From an uncultured Geobacteraceae bacterium (lineage in GTDB: Bacteria; Desulfobacterota; Desulfuromonadia; Geobacterales; Pseudopelobacteraceae): a stretch of DNA of 64,000 nt. Under the pieces are notes generated by a model. The model made no database searches and was not told where the DNA came from. It saw nothing but the letters and a program-made list of their open reading frames with translations. The first letter of the stretch is position 1; the number at the start of each line of letters is the position of its first letter. The position numbers and the translations under genes were made by a program. Where the stretch lies: positions 62,001-126,000 of the forward strand of contig CAJAFV010000079.1 of assembly GCA_903939115.1 (NCBI GenBank). Reading direction: 5' to 3'. Positions 45,859-54,927 of this stretch are shown here, in pieces.

Positions 45859-47808
45859 ATGAAAAAATTAAAAACACCCAAAACAATACCTGAAAATATC
45901 AGCCCGGCACAGTTGCCTAACGGCGGGACATTGTTAGCTTCACCGCAGCACCTTGCCATTATTATCGGCCTGCTGACGTTTGCCATCTACCTCCCGGCCT
46001 TGCAGAACGGTTTTGTCAACTGGGACGACGACCTGTACGTTTATGGAAATTTGCACATCAGAGCGCTGAACTTCGCTTTCTTCAGATGGGCATTCACGGA
46101 TCTTTCCGCAGGGTTCTGGCATCCGATTACCTGGATATCCTATGCCATTGACCATGCCATCTGGGGGATGAACCCGCTCGGGTACCATCTCACCGCCATC
46201 ATCATCCATGCGGTGAACACGGCCCTGGTGGTTACGCTTACTACCTTCCTGCTCGAATTCAGCTGTGACCGTCACCCTGAATCCATGCGGTGCTCGCTTC
46301 CCGGCAAACAGAGTATTCTCATTACAGCAGGCATAACCGGTGTTTTATTTGGGCTGCATCCGCTCCATGTGGAATCAGTCGCCTGGGCGAGCGAACGAAA
46401 AGACCTGCTCTGCGCACTGTTTTTCCTGTTGAGTGCATCGTACTACGTTACCTATGTTCGTGGTCTGGATGCCTCACCTCCAAGAACCTTTTGGCGCAAC
46501 AGAGCCTTCCTGATGTCATTGGCCATGTTCATCATATCCCTGGCCAGCAAGACCATGGCGGTAAGTTTGCCGGTTGTATATCTGATCCTCGATCGTTACC
46601 TGTTTGACAGGATCAGATCCTGGTCTGACTTTGTAGCCATGATGGTTGAAAAGCTGCCGTTTGCGGTTGCTAGTCTGATTATTTCAGCAATTAGTATACT
46701 GGCCCAGAAAGCCATCGGGGCCATGCCGATGATGGCTACCACTTCACTGGGGCAACGGTTGGTTGTAGCCAGTCGCTCCATTATTCTATACTTGTTGAAG
46801 ATGCTTGTTCCGCTGGATCTGCTCCCCTTTTATCCGTATCCGAAGGATGCCACGCTGCTGTCACCGCTCTATGCAACATATGTTTTGCTTATTATCGCCA
46901 TCAGCGCATTGTCGCTCTCAAAAACAACATTTGCCAAAGCGCTTCTGCCGGTATGGCTCTGTTACCTCGTTACCCTTCTGCCGGTTTTGGGTATTGTCCA
47001 GGTTGGTTCATATTCCATGGCAGACCGGTTCATCTATCTCCCCAGCATTGGTCCTTTCCTGCTCGCCGGCGTGGCCGTCTCCTGGTTTTGGGCGAAGGCT
47101 GGCACCTCTGTCCTGCAGCGTAATTGCGTAACGACTTTTTGCGCAGTTGTAATAATCATTATGTCGGCACTCACCGTGCAGCAGATTTCCATCTGGAGAA
47201 CAAGCATCGAGCTCTGGAGCCATGTCATTAAAAAGGTGCCGACCGACATACCTGCAGCATACCTTAACCGCGGAATTGCATTTGGCGACATGAGAAATTT
47301 CGATTATGCAATCAATGACTTCACCACGGCTATTGCCATTGATCCCCGCAATGTTGATGCACTGTTGAATCGCGGTTTGGCGCATGTCGCCATGGGTGAG
47401 TTCGAAAAGGCGCTCTCTGATTATGGCGCGGCTTTGGCCGTAAAACCGGATTTCGCCGATGCGTATATCAACCGCGGTAGCGTGTTTTTACGCCGAAAGG
47501 AATTCGACAAGGCCATTGCAGAGTATGACAGGGCAGTGAAAATTCAGCCAAATCTTACTGTGGCATATGTGAACCGGGCTTTAGCCCATAAAGGTAAGGG
47601 CGAAACGGACCGTGCAATTACGGATTACAGCACGACAATTCAGCTCAACCCCGACTATGCCAATGCCTATTATTCCCGGGCGGAGCTCTTCATGTCGCAG
47701 GGCATCATTGACCGCGCAGCGGCTGACTATCAAAAAGCCTGCGCAATGGGAATCATGGAGGGATGCAGAAAGGCACTGTTTCCATTTCCCAGCGGTGCGA
47801 ACAGATAG
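45859..47808 (+). CDS. TMTC-like membrane protein with TPR tail, copy 2
   Basis: The product is 649 residues, built like the protein at 38781: about eleven membrane helices, the acidic motif VNWDDDLYVY, LSAGFWHPITWISYAIDHAIWGMNPLGYHLT (shown here only as a landmark split by families), and FGLHPLHVESVAWASERKDLL, then about five TPRs in the last 170 residues (LNRGIAFGDMRNFDYAINDF ...). It starts 6 bp after the GT9 stop. The two paralogues bracket the YfhO, radical SAM and GT9 genes, which suggests successive sugar additions or two acceptors. Expected to sit in the inner membrane and use polyprenyl-phosphate sugar donors. Confidence 0.82.
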   Translation: MKKLKTPKTIPENISPAQLPNGGTLLASPQHLAIIIGLLTFAIYLPALQNGFVNWDDDLYVYGNLHIRALNFAFFRWAFTDLSAGFWHPITWISYAIDHAIWGMNPLGYHLTAIIIHAVNTALVVTLTTFLLEFSCDRHPESMRCSLPGKQSILITAGITGVLFGLHPLHVESVAWASERKDLLCALFFLLSASYYVTYVRGLDASPPRTFWRNRAFLMSLAMFIISLASKTMAVSLPVVYLILDRYLFDRIRSWSDFVAMMVEKLPFAVASLIISAISILAQKAIGAMPMMATTSLGQRLVVASRSIILYLLKMLVPLDLLPFYPYPKDATLLSPLYATYVLLIIAISALSLSKTTFAKALLPVWLCYLVTLLPVLGIVQVGSYSMADRFIYLPSIGPFLLAGVAVSWFWAKAGTSVLQRNCVTTFCAVVIIIMSALTVQQISIWRTSIELWSHVIKKVPTDIPAAYLNRGIAFGDMRNFDYAINDFTTAIAIDPRNVDALLNRGLAHVAMGEFEKALSDYGAALAVKPDFADAYINRGSVFLRRKEFDKAIAEYDRAVKIQPNLTVAYVNRALAHKGKGETDRAITDYSTTIQLNPDYANAYYSRAELFMSQGIIDRAAADYQKACAMGIMEGCRKALFPFPSGANR

Positions 47809-47989
47809 TTTCTTTGTAATATATCGCTAAATATGCGGCATTTTTCATTTTTCATTACCTATAGGATGTAATTTTGTTTTATTGTGCCAAATTAAAAGTT
47901 TGAGACAGGACGGATGTGACTTTAATGACTGCAAACAACTATACTTTTCAGGATCACGTGATTTCTCTACCCGGGTCAGACAGCGAATT

Positions 47990-49039
47990 ATGACTCCATC
48001 AGTAGTGATAAAACTGATGCGGGTTTTTCTGCGCATGCGGTGCAACAAACCGACCTTCGTCAGCTTCAACTCTTTGAATGCCTGTAATGAAGCATGCCCG
48101 ATGTGCTCCGTCTGGCGTCGTGGCGGAGGAATGCTCTCCATTGAGGAAATGGAGCCGATCTTTCGCGACCTGCGCAGTTTTGGGTTCATGGTGACTGAAA
48201 TATCGGGTGGAGAGCCGTTTCTGCGTGAGGATATCTACGAGATTTTTGCCCTGCTTGACCAACTCGGCTTTCTGTATACTACAGCAACCAACGGCACGCT
48301 CTTCACCACGGACGGCATAGAACGACTCCGCTCGGCAAAGGGACTTTTGCAACTTGCCGTCAGCATTGATTCGCTCGATCACTCCACATATGAACGTTTG
48401 AGAGGTCGTGACTTCCTGGCGGTTGTTTTGCAGAATCTGGAACTGCTCCTGGCGGCAAAACTCCCGTTTCCGGTAAAGCTCAACCTGGTTATGAACCGCA
48501 TTAATTATCGGGAGACGTTCGCTTTTCTCGAATTTGCCAAAGCACGGGGAATTAACCTCTCGGTTTTTCCGATCAACCAGGGAGAAGGCTTTTTTCATCG
48601 GCACTCAGATCCCCAGTTTCGCGCCACAGAAGAGGAACGTCAGGAAATGGCGGAGATTTTTCGTGAACTGGCCCGCTTGCGACGTGCCGGTGAACCGCTC
48701 TGGGAATATAGTGGTTTCTATGATTTGGCAGCAGACTACGTACTCGGGAAACCTGTCGGGCCGTGCAATGCGGGAAAAATGTACATCGATCTGAATGCAG
48801 ATGGTCAGGTCGCAGTCTGTCTGGATCATGAGGGTGTCGGTGACTTGCGAACGACCAGTATCGGGCAGCTCTGGCAGACACTTGAAGGCCAAAGTGACAA
48901 CATCAAGGCGTGTTATCAGGGAACACCCTGCTTTTACACATGTACCTATAACATCTCTTTGACTGCACGGAATGAATGGGCCTTTCTCTGTGAAACGGCT
49001 CGCGTCAGGATACGGCAATTTTTGAAGAGACGCACATAA
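47990..49039 (+). CDS. Radical SAM/SPASM protein
   Basis: 349 residues from the ATG at 47990; a TTG-started extension to 47882 is possible but has no homology-like content. The radical SAM site is CNEACPMC (CX3CX2C) near residue 32, followed by [14 protein letters not shown] and the usual TIM-barrel signatures. The C-terminal SPASM-like region ([19 protein letters not shown] ... [12 protein letters not shown]) supplies Cys ligands for auxiliary iron-sulphur clusters. Such proteins modify peptides or small molecules and are frequent in surface-polysaccharide clusters. No precursor peptide is seen next to it. The stop overlaps the next start by one base (TAATG). Confidence 0.85.
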   Translation: MTPSVVIKLMRVFLRMRCNKPTFVSFNSLNACNEACPMCSVWRRGGGMLSIEEMEPIFRDLRSFGFMVTEISGGEPFLREDIYEIFALLDQLGFLYTTATNGTLFTTDGIERLRSAKGLLQLAVSIDSLDHSTYERLRGRDFLAVVLQNLELLLAAKLPFPVKLNLVMNRINYRETFAFLEFAKARGINLSVFPINQGEGFFHRHSDPQFRATEEERQEMAEIFRELARLRRAGEPLWEYSGFYDLAADYVLGKPVGPCNAGKMYIDLNADGQVAVCLDHEGVGDLRTTSIGQLWQTLEGQSDNIKACYQGTPCFYTCTYNISLTARNEWAFLCETARVRIRQFLKRRT

Positions 49040-50487
49040 TGGCTGGCGATCAGATCGAAAATCATGTTGATGTCGTAGTTATCGGTGCAGGTCCTGCCGG
49101 TTTAACCGCTGCCTACGAACTGTCCCGGCGTAAAACTCCCGTCGTTGTCCTCGAACAGGATTCTCTGGCGGGAGGGTTAGCCCGTACCGTGGAATACCGA
49201 GGGTTTCGCTTCGACATCGGAGGGCACCGTTTTTTTACTAAAATTGCTTCGCTCAAAAGTCTCTGGCACACCATGCTCGGAGCAGATCTGCTGATACGTC
49301 CACGTCTCTCACGCATTTTCTATGGAGGGCATTTTTTCGATTATCCACTGAAGCCGCTGAATGCGCTGCGAAATCTTGGCGTTGGCGAGAGTCTACTCAT
49401 TCTGGGCAGTTATATGTTGAGTAAAATCGCCCCTGTTTCTCCTGAGACAAGCTTTGCCGATTGGGTTTCTAACCGTTTCGGCACACGGTTGTACCGGAAA
49501 TTTTTTGAATCATATACGGAAAAGGTCTGGGGAATTCCCTGCCGCACCATCAGCGCCGAGTGGGCTGCTCAGAGAATTCAGGAATTGTCTCTGCGTACGA
49601 CTCTTACAAATATGTTTTTTAGCAATCGCTTCAAGAAAGATACGCAGTCAATCAAGACATTGATTGAAGAATTTCTCTATCCCCGCCTCGGTCCGGGCAT
49701 GATGTGGGATGCTTTCCAGAGAGAAATAATCAGAAGTGGCGGCATAATTCAACTTGAAAGCACGGTCGTTCGTATGCACCATGAAGGTGAGCAAATTATC
49801 ACCGTTGATGTGATGAATGACAAACAGCAGACAGTGTATCGCCCGAAACAGATTATTTCGTCCATGCCGCTGCGTAATCTGATCAATGCGTTATCGCCTC
49901 CTCCTCCTGAAACAGTCATTGCTGCGGCAAATGCCCTCAGCTATCGGGATTTTGTAACCGTAGCTCTGATAGTCGACGCAGTCGCACTGTTTCAGGATAA
50001 CTGGATTTATGTGCATGACGATTTAGTTCGGGTTGGCCGAATACAGAATTATAAAAACTGGAGCCCTGACATGGTGCCGGATCAGACGAAAACCTGTCTC
50101 GGCATGGAGTATTTCTGCACGGTCGGTGATGATCTCTGGTCAATGTCAGATCAGGATCTGGTCCTTCTGGCAACGCATGAGTTGGAGGCCATCGGCCTGG
50201 CAAAAAAGGATATGATAAGAGACGGTGTTGTTGTGCGAATGCCTAAAGCCTACCCTGTCTATAATGAAGAGTATCCGCAGGCGGTGGCAACGATCCGGGA
50301 ATATCTTGACCGGTTCGTCAATCTTCAGGTTGTCGGTCGTAACGGCATGCACCGTTACAACAATATGGATCATTCGATGTTAACGGGCATGATGGCAGTT
50401 CAGAACTTATCCGGGGGAAAACACGATCTCTGGGCTATCAATGCCGACGAAGAGTATCATGAGATAGACAATGAACAAGCAGGGTAA
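49039..50487 (+). CDS. FAD-dependent oxidoreductase, UDP-galactopyranose-mutase-like
   Basis: The product is 482 residues. The N terminus has the dinucleotide-binding [14 protein letters not shown] and a second FAD motif [20 protein letters not shown] followed by FFTK, as in UGM-like and amine-oxidase-like flavoproteins. Further conserved blocks: [20 protein letters not shown] and [15 protein letters not shown] near the C terminus, where the latter closes the FAD site. UGM converts UDP-galactopyranose to the furanose form for surface glycans. Given only motif-level support, a related sugar or lipid oxidoreductase is equally possible. It is translationally coupled to the radical SAM/SPASM gene. 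Confidence 0.78.
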   Translation: MAGDQIENHVDVVVIGAGPAGLTAAYELSRRKTPVVVLEQDSLAGGLARTVEYRGFRFDIGGHRFFTKIASLKSLWHTMLGADLLIRPRLSRIFYGGHFFDYPLKPLNALRNLGVGESLLILGSYMLSKIAPVSPETSFADWVSNRFGTRLYRKFFESYTEKVWGIPCRTISAEWAAQRIQELSLRTTLTNMFFSNRFKKDTQSIKTLIEEFLYPRLGPGMMWDAFQREIIRSGGIIQLESTVVRMHHEGEQIITVDVMNDKQQTVYRPKQIISSMPLRNLINALSPPPPETVIAAANALSYRDFVTVALIVDAVALFQDNWIYVHDDLVRVGRIQNYKNWSPDMVPDQTKTCLGMEYFCTVGDDLWSMSDQDLVLLATHELEAIGLAKKDMIRDGVVVRMPKAYPVYNEEYPQAVATIREYLDRFVNLQVVGRNGMHRYNNMDHSMLTGMMAVQNLSGGKHDLWAINADEEYHEIDNEQAG

Positions 50488-50583
50488 TGTTTCGTAAGAA
50501 AATTGACTTACATCATCTTACATAAGATGGTGGTTACTCTACTATTCACCTTTGTTCCACATTTCCTTTAAGAGGACGAATTT

Positions 50584-52101
50584 ATGACAATCAAGCGAGT
50601 TGCCCTGATTACCCCTCCCTATCATTCCGGTGTTGTAGAATCTGCCGGAACCTGGCTGAATGTCGGTTTTGTGTACATGGCTGGTTCCCTTCGTGCGGCG
50701 GGGTATGAAGTCGATTATTATGATGCCATGTCCCTCTGGCACAAGTGGCCGGAAATACAGGCTCGTATTGAAGCTTTCAAGCCGGATGTCATTGCGACAA
50801 CTGCCTATACCGCCTCAATTGTCAAAGCCCTGGAGTTGTGTGATCTGGCCAAGCAGATCAACCCCTCTGTCGTTACCGTGCTCGGGAATGTGCATGCTGC
50901 CTTCTGCTATGACGAAGTCCTGCAAGGTACTCACGAGGCTGTTGACTATATTGTTCGTGGCGAGGGGGAGGTAACGCTGGTTGAATTGTTGAACTGCCTC
51001 AATGATGGAGGTGATCCGGCAACGATTGACGGTCTTGCCTTTTGGCGGGATCATGCCGTGGTTGTTACGCCGAAGGCCGCATATATCCACGATCTGGACG
51101 TACTTCCGACCGCCTGGGATCTTGTCGAGTGGCCTATCTATACCTATCGGGCCAAGAACAACGCCCGGTTGGCAATCATCTCGACCGCTCGCGGTTGCAA
51201 ATCCCAGTGTTCTTTCTGCTCTCAGCAGCTTTTTTGGGCGCAATCCTGGCGGGCCCGTTCAGCCGAAAATGTGGTAGCCGAAATTGAAATGCTGGCAAAA
51301 ACCTATGGCGTTGAAGTGGCGATGTTAGCCGATGAGTTGCCGACATACGACCGTGACCGATGGGAAAAGATTCTGGATCTGATGATAGAACGGGAGGTGC
51401 CGGTCAAGCTGCTGATGGAAACCCGCGTTGACGATATCCTGCGTGATGCCGATATCATGTGGAAGTACAAAAAGGCCGGTGTCGAGCACATCTACGTTGG
51501 AGTTGAAGCCGGTTCGCAGGAAACGCTCGATCTTTTCAACAAAGATACCGAGGTTTCTCAGTCAAAGCAGGCGATAGACATTATCAATGGCGCCGACATT
51601 GTCTCCGAGACGTCTCTTGTACTCGGCCTTCCCGATGATACCATCGAATCGATTGCACAGACGGTTGAGCTGGCAAAGCATTATAATCCCGACATGGCTT
51701 TTTTTCTTGCTATTGCCCCCTGGCCCTACGCTGATTTGTACCCTCAGCTGGAGCCATATGTTTTTACAAAGGATTACAGTCGATACAATCTGGTCGAGCC
51801 GGTCATCAAGCCAAAGAATATGACGGTTGAAGAGCTTGAAATGGAGCTTGGCAAGGCGGCGCAGAAATTCTATATGCACAAATTTAAGCATCTGCACGAG
51901 CTGTCGCCATGGAAGCAGGAGTTCATGCTGTCGGTGCTGGACATTTTTATCAACCACTCGTATCTTGCAGGGCAGATGAAGGCCGCTATGAAAGATGGCA
52001 AGGATATGCCGGAAGAGGTCAAGGCGTTGATGAGGGTAGTGAAAGGTCATGCCAAAGGGCAGGAGTTGGACCGTCATTCTGCCCTTGCGCCGATTCCATA
52101 A
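50584..52101 (+). CDS. BchE-like B12-binding radical SAM protein, copy 2
   Basis: The product is 505 residues, the same length as copy 1 at 19083 and nearly the same protein throughout, including CKSQCSFC. AAGAGG precedes the ATG. DNA identity is uneven: about 51362-51535 differs from copy 1 at only a handful of bases, while the first 150 bases differ at roughly one base in five. This patchwork points to gene conversion between the copies. The upstream block GTAAGAAAATTG is also shared, but the sigma-54-like bases seen before copy 1 are lost here. It closes the glycan/modification region and ends at a strong terminator. Having two copies suggests separate regulation of the same reaction. Confidence 0.88.
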   Translation: MTIKRVALITPPYHSGVVESAGTWLNVGFVYMAGSLRAAGYEVDYYDAMSLWHKWPEIQARIEAFKPDVIATTAYTASIVKALELCDLAKQINPSVVTVLGNVHAAFCYDEVLQGTHEAVDYIVRGEGEVTLVELLNCLNDGGDPATIDGLAFWRDHAVVVTPKAAYIHDLDVLPTAWDLVEWPIYTYRAKNNARLAIISTARGCKSQCSFCSQQLFWAQSWRARSAENVVAEIEMLAKTYGVEVAMLADELPTYDRDRWEKILDLMIEREVPVKLLMETRVDDILRDADIMWKYKKAGVEHIYVGVEAGSQETLDLFNKDTEVSQSKQAIDIINGADIVSETSLVLGLPDDTIESIAQTVELAKHYNPDMAFFLAIAPWPYADLYPQLEPYVFTKDYSRYNLVEPVIKPKNMTVEELEMELGKAAQKFYMHKFKHLHELSPWKQEFMLSVLDIFINHSYLAGQMKAAMKDGKDMPEEVKALMRVVKGHAKGQELDRHSALAPIP

Positions 52102-52130
52102 GAATCTTCTGCTATTAAGTTGACAACACA

Positions 52131-52164
52131 AACCTCCGAGGTTTTAAACCTCGGAGGTTTTTTT
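52131..52164 (+). terminator. Intrinsic terminator after the second BchE-like gene
   Basis: AACCTCCGAGGTTT / AAACCTCGGAGGTT stem followed directly by seven T residues. Same core as the hairpins at 8397 and 20630. Confidence 0.92.
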
Positions 52165-52338
52165 AGGAGTGCGCCCGGAAGGGCATGTACTGAGCAAGTC
52201 ACAATCCAGTAAATCAGTAGTGCTAGCTGTTTTGTAACTTGGAGGTGGAAGTTTATTGCGGTCCCTGATTGTGGCAACCGTTGGTCGTGCTGCTAGGAAC
52301 CAGATGCAGGCATTTTTCAAGAATATAAGGATGTGGAT

Positions 52339-52719
52339 ATGTTGATACAAGCGGTAATTTGGATGAATCTTGCCCTGATTTTTTACTCTTGGGCAGTTTT
52401 CAGCGGAAGAAAACAGGGGCTGCACCGGAAGCACTTGATTATTTTCGGTATCGGCTTACTGTGCGATTATCTGGGTACCTCTCAGATGAACCTGTTCGCT
52501 CAGGCATACGGCAAAGCGCCTGAATGGCATAACATTACCGGCATCGCCTCGTTGGGCGGTATGGCCTTTCATTTTATGCTGGCTCTGGTCGCCTCATTGG
52601 CACACAGGACTGAAGCGGTCAACCGTGTCTTTCATCGAGTGAGTCTGAGTATTTATACCTGCTGGTTGATCGCCTTTTTCAGCGGAGCCATTTCCGGTAT
52701 GATGCGTATGAGGGGATAA
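52339..52719 (+). CDS. Four-helix membrane protein (HsmA/TIGR03987-like)
   Basis: 126 residues from the ATG at 52339, which has AAGGA eight bases before it. Four hydrophobic helices with polar turns (SGRKQGLHRKH; FAQAYGKAPEWHN; AHRTEAVNR). Several His residues lie at helix ends, as in small haem-b or quinone-interacting proteins. From memory it resembles the TIGR03987/HsmA family of unknown function. It is a stand-alone gene between two terminators or att sequences, and I cannot link it to a pathway. Confidence 0.65.
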   Translation: MLIQAVIWMNLALIFYSWAVFSGRKQGLHRKHLIIFGIGLLCDYLGTSQMNLFAQAYGKAPEWHNITGIASLGGMAFHFMLALVASLAHRTEAVNRVFHRVSLSIYTCWLIAFFSGAISGMMRMRG

Positions 52720-52847
52720 CGGAGAAAGGCCTGGTATGAGATGATTTCTACTGACTTCAGAAAATAGTCTCCACCACATTAAGCGCTTCTGAAGCCGACG
52801 AATTTTTATTAAAAAAATCACCCAGAATAATGACAAAGCGAGTAAAC

Positions 52848-53192
52848 ATGGCTGATCCAAACTGTGATTTCTATTGCGGGAAAATTTTAAAGAACCTTCT
52901 GGATGTTCCGGTGTACTTCGAGAACGAGCATGTCTTTGCCTTTCACCACACCCAGCCACTCTGGGAAAACCACGTTGTCCTTCTTTCCAAGAAGCACGTC
53001 GATTCCCTGATCTCACTGGAAGAAGCCGACAACGATTTATTGCTGGAGTTGATGAGAACAGCAAAAATGATCGCTGCCGATTTTATGACCCGCTTCGGAG
53101 CCTGCCGGGTCTACACAAATCTGGGTGAGTATCAGTCCTCCAAACATTTACACTGGCATATCGGGTGCGGCACGCAGCTACGCCCATACTGA
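52848..53192 (+). CDS. HIT-family nucleotide-binding protein
   Basis: 114 residues from the ATG at 52848 (an ATG at 52830 is also in frame). The HIT signature HLHWHIGCG (HxHxH) is near the C terminus, and the fold-typical FAFHHTQPLWENHVVLLSKKH precedes it. HIT enzymes hydrolyse or transfer nucleotide phosphates, for example AMP-lysine or dinucleoside polyphosphates. The N-terminal CDFYCGKI pattern (Cys-rich) may bind zinc as in other HIT proteins. It is the last gene before the tRNA-Val fragment and is probably part of the ancestral chromosome. Confidence 0.87.
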   Translation: MADPNCDFYCGKILKNLLDVPVYFENEHVFAFHHTQPLWENHVVLLSKKHVDSLISLEEADNDLLLELMRTAKMIAADFMTRFGACRVYTNLGEYQSSKHLHWHIGCGTQLRPY

Positions 53193-53262
53193 TGATAGCA
53201 AGCAGCTTTGTTGAGATCGAGGGTGGTAGCAAAGAATAAAAGTGCCACTCGTTGAATAATAA

Positions 53263-53306
53263 ATAAAAACAGCCACCTAGAAATTAATCTAAGTGGCTGT
53301 TTTATT
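53263..53306. terminator. Bidirectional hairpin at the tRNA-Val 3' end
   Basis: ATAAAAACAGCCACCTAG pairs with CTAAGTGGCTGTTTTAT, giving a long stem with A/T runs on both sides. It probably ended the original tRNA-Val transcript (minus strand) and the HIT gene (plus strand). Confidence 0.85.
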
Positions 53307-53352
53307 GGTGGGCGAAACAGGGATCGAACCTGTGACATCCAGCTTGTAAGGC
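53306..53352 (-). other. tRNA-Val(TAC) 3' fragment, likely attachment site
   Basis: Read on the minus strand it gives the anticodon loop CTTACAA (anticodon TAC), the stem half GCTGG, a complete T arm (ACAGG TTCGATC CCTGT), the acceptor strand TTCGCCC and ACCA. The 5' half is missing; upstream sequence has no D arm or matching acceptor strand. A 3' tRNA remnant beside an integrase gene is the usual sign of site-specific insertion into a tRNA. The island therefore extends to the right, and the intact tRNA-Val should be at its far end, outside this window. Confidence 0.85.
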
Positions 53353-53491
53353 AAAAAAAGCAGCAATTCACAACCTGTCTGTACACGTCATAACACGCAC
53401 GTGTTATCATATATTCCCTTGACATCTCATGTATTTAACTCTATTTATACCGTCATAGTAATTCATGATAATTCTCTTGCAGCCAATCTGT

Positions 53492-53524
53492 TTGGTGTAA
53501 AGTTGGTGTAAAGTTGGTGTAAAG
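53492..53524. repeat. Three tandem 11-bp repeats before the integrase
   Basis: TTGGTGTAAAG occurs three times in perfect succession (53492, 53503, 53514), ending 9 bp before the integrase start and supplying its ribosome site (AAAGG). It is probably a set of arm-type binding sites for the recombinase or an autoregulatory operator. Confidence 0.85.
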
Positions 53525-53533
53525 GAAAAAGCA

Positions 53534-54760
53534 ATGTCCATGTTCACAGACAAGTTTATAAGTAATCTAAAGCCAAGAAGCAAACAATACCAAAAGGGGG
53601 AAGGTAACGGATTTTCTATTCTTGTAATGTCATCGGGGACACGCACATTCATATACCGCTACAAATTTCAAAGTAAAGGGAAAATGATTACTATTGGTCC
53701 ATACGGTAATACTCCCCCAATGCTCACTTTGGCAGAAGCAAGAAAAAAATTCAATGAACTACATGCCATGTTTATTGATGGTTTAGATCCTCAGGCAGAA
53801 CTTGCACCAAAACTTGTTGAGCCCCCTGCAAAACTCCCAGATGAATCTTCTGATGAATTGACGATAAAAAAGCTTATGGAAAAATTTATAACAGAGTGGT
53901 CAGAAGTGAACCACTCAAAAGCTTGGAGTTATGAGAACCGCAGGTCTATGACGGCAGATCTGCTGCCAGAATGGGGTGAAAAGAAAGTTTCTGAACTCAA
54001 GCCAAGAGATGCTATCAAAATTATTGAACAGGTGTCCAAGAGAGCTCCAGGACAGGCAAGAAATGTATTGAAGGCTGCACGGAAGATGTATGCATATGCA
54101 GTAAAAAGACAGTATGCTGAGATTAATCCATTTATGAACATTGATACAGATGACATACCAGCGATAACTCCTAAGAGGAGGGAAAGAGTACTGTCTGACA
54201 AAGAAATAACAGTGGTATGGAGTCAGATCGATGATATGCCTGGTACGTCAGAAGTGAAACGGGCCCTTAAGATGGTTTTTGTGACAGCTCAGCGACCTAT
54301 AGAGGTAGTTGGTATGCATAGGAGGGAGATTGACGGTAACTGGTGGACAATACCGTGGAACAGAATTAAAACAGAACAAGGTAAAAAGCTGACTAGAGTT
54401 CAGAGAGATCATAGGGTTTACTTGGGGCCTCTTGCGATGTCATTGCTGGGGGATTCAGACGGGTATATTTTTTCCTCTATTAAAATAGATGATCATATTG
54501 TCAGAAACAGTATGGCTCAACGAATATCAAAGGTACGCCCTGCATACTTTGGGTTGCCTCGCTGGACTCCTCATGATCTGAGACGCACAGCAAAAACATT
54601 GATGGCCAGAATTGGCGTGCGTAAGGAGCATTCTGAACGAGTATTGAACCACACACAGGATGAAATGGAGTCAACTTACAATCTGTATCAGTATGACAAA
54701 GAAAAACGGGCAGCTCTACTCAAGCTTGATAAAGAGATAACCCGCTTGATTAAAAAATAG
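53534..54760 (+). CDS. int: Tyrosine recombinase (tRNA-targeting integrase)
   Basis: The product is 408 residues. The N-terminal arm-binding domain is of DUF4102-like type (FTDKFISNLKP ... MITIGPYGNTPPMLTLAEARKKF). A core-binding helical domain covers about 110-205 and the catalytic domain 215-395, with R254 (TAQRPIEV), H347/R350 (HDLRRTA), H373 (LNH, in place of the usual LGH) and nucleophile Y382 in STYNLYQYDKEKR. All catalytic residues are present, so it should be active. Base and codon use are more A/T-rich than the cytochrome and glycan genes. Its position next to the tRNA-Val fragment defines the left end of an island. Confidence 0.95.
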   Translation: MSMFTDKFISNLKPRSKQYQKGEGNGFSILVMSSGTRTFIYRYKFQSKGKMITIGPYGNTPPMLTLAEARKKFNELHAMFIDGLDPQAELAPKLVEPPAKLPDESSDELTIKKLMEKFITEWSEVNHSKAWSYENRRSMTADLLPEWGEKKVSELKPRDAIKIIEQVSKRAPGQARNVLKAARKMYAYAVKRQYAEINPFMNIDTDDIPAITPKRRERVLSDKEITVVWSQIDDMPGTSEVKRALKMVFVTAQRPIEVVGMHRREIDGNWWTIPWNRIKTEQGKKLTRVQRDHRVYLGPLAMSLLGDSDGYIFSSIKIDDHIVRNSMAQRISKVRPAYFGLPRWTPHDLRRTAKTLMARIGVRKEHSERVLNHTQDEMESTYNLYQYDKEKRAALLKLDKEITRLIKK

Positions 54761-54927
54761 CATTTTAAAAATTACGGGACTAATTTCGAATATTCTCAGC
54801 GAATAAAGATACTTGTCTCGACATTGACCGTACTTAAAAGATGGCTAACCTACCTGCTCTTGGTCTCAAAAATTCAGTTACTCAGGTTTCATAGGTTGAA
54901 AAGAGCCAATTGGGAAGGTGATGCCGT

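Noticed and set aside
53306-53352. Complete tRNA-Val gene
   Set aside because: Only the 3' part from the anticodon loop is present; no D arm or 5' acceptor strand exists upstream.
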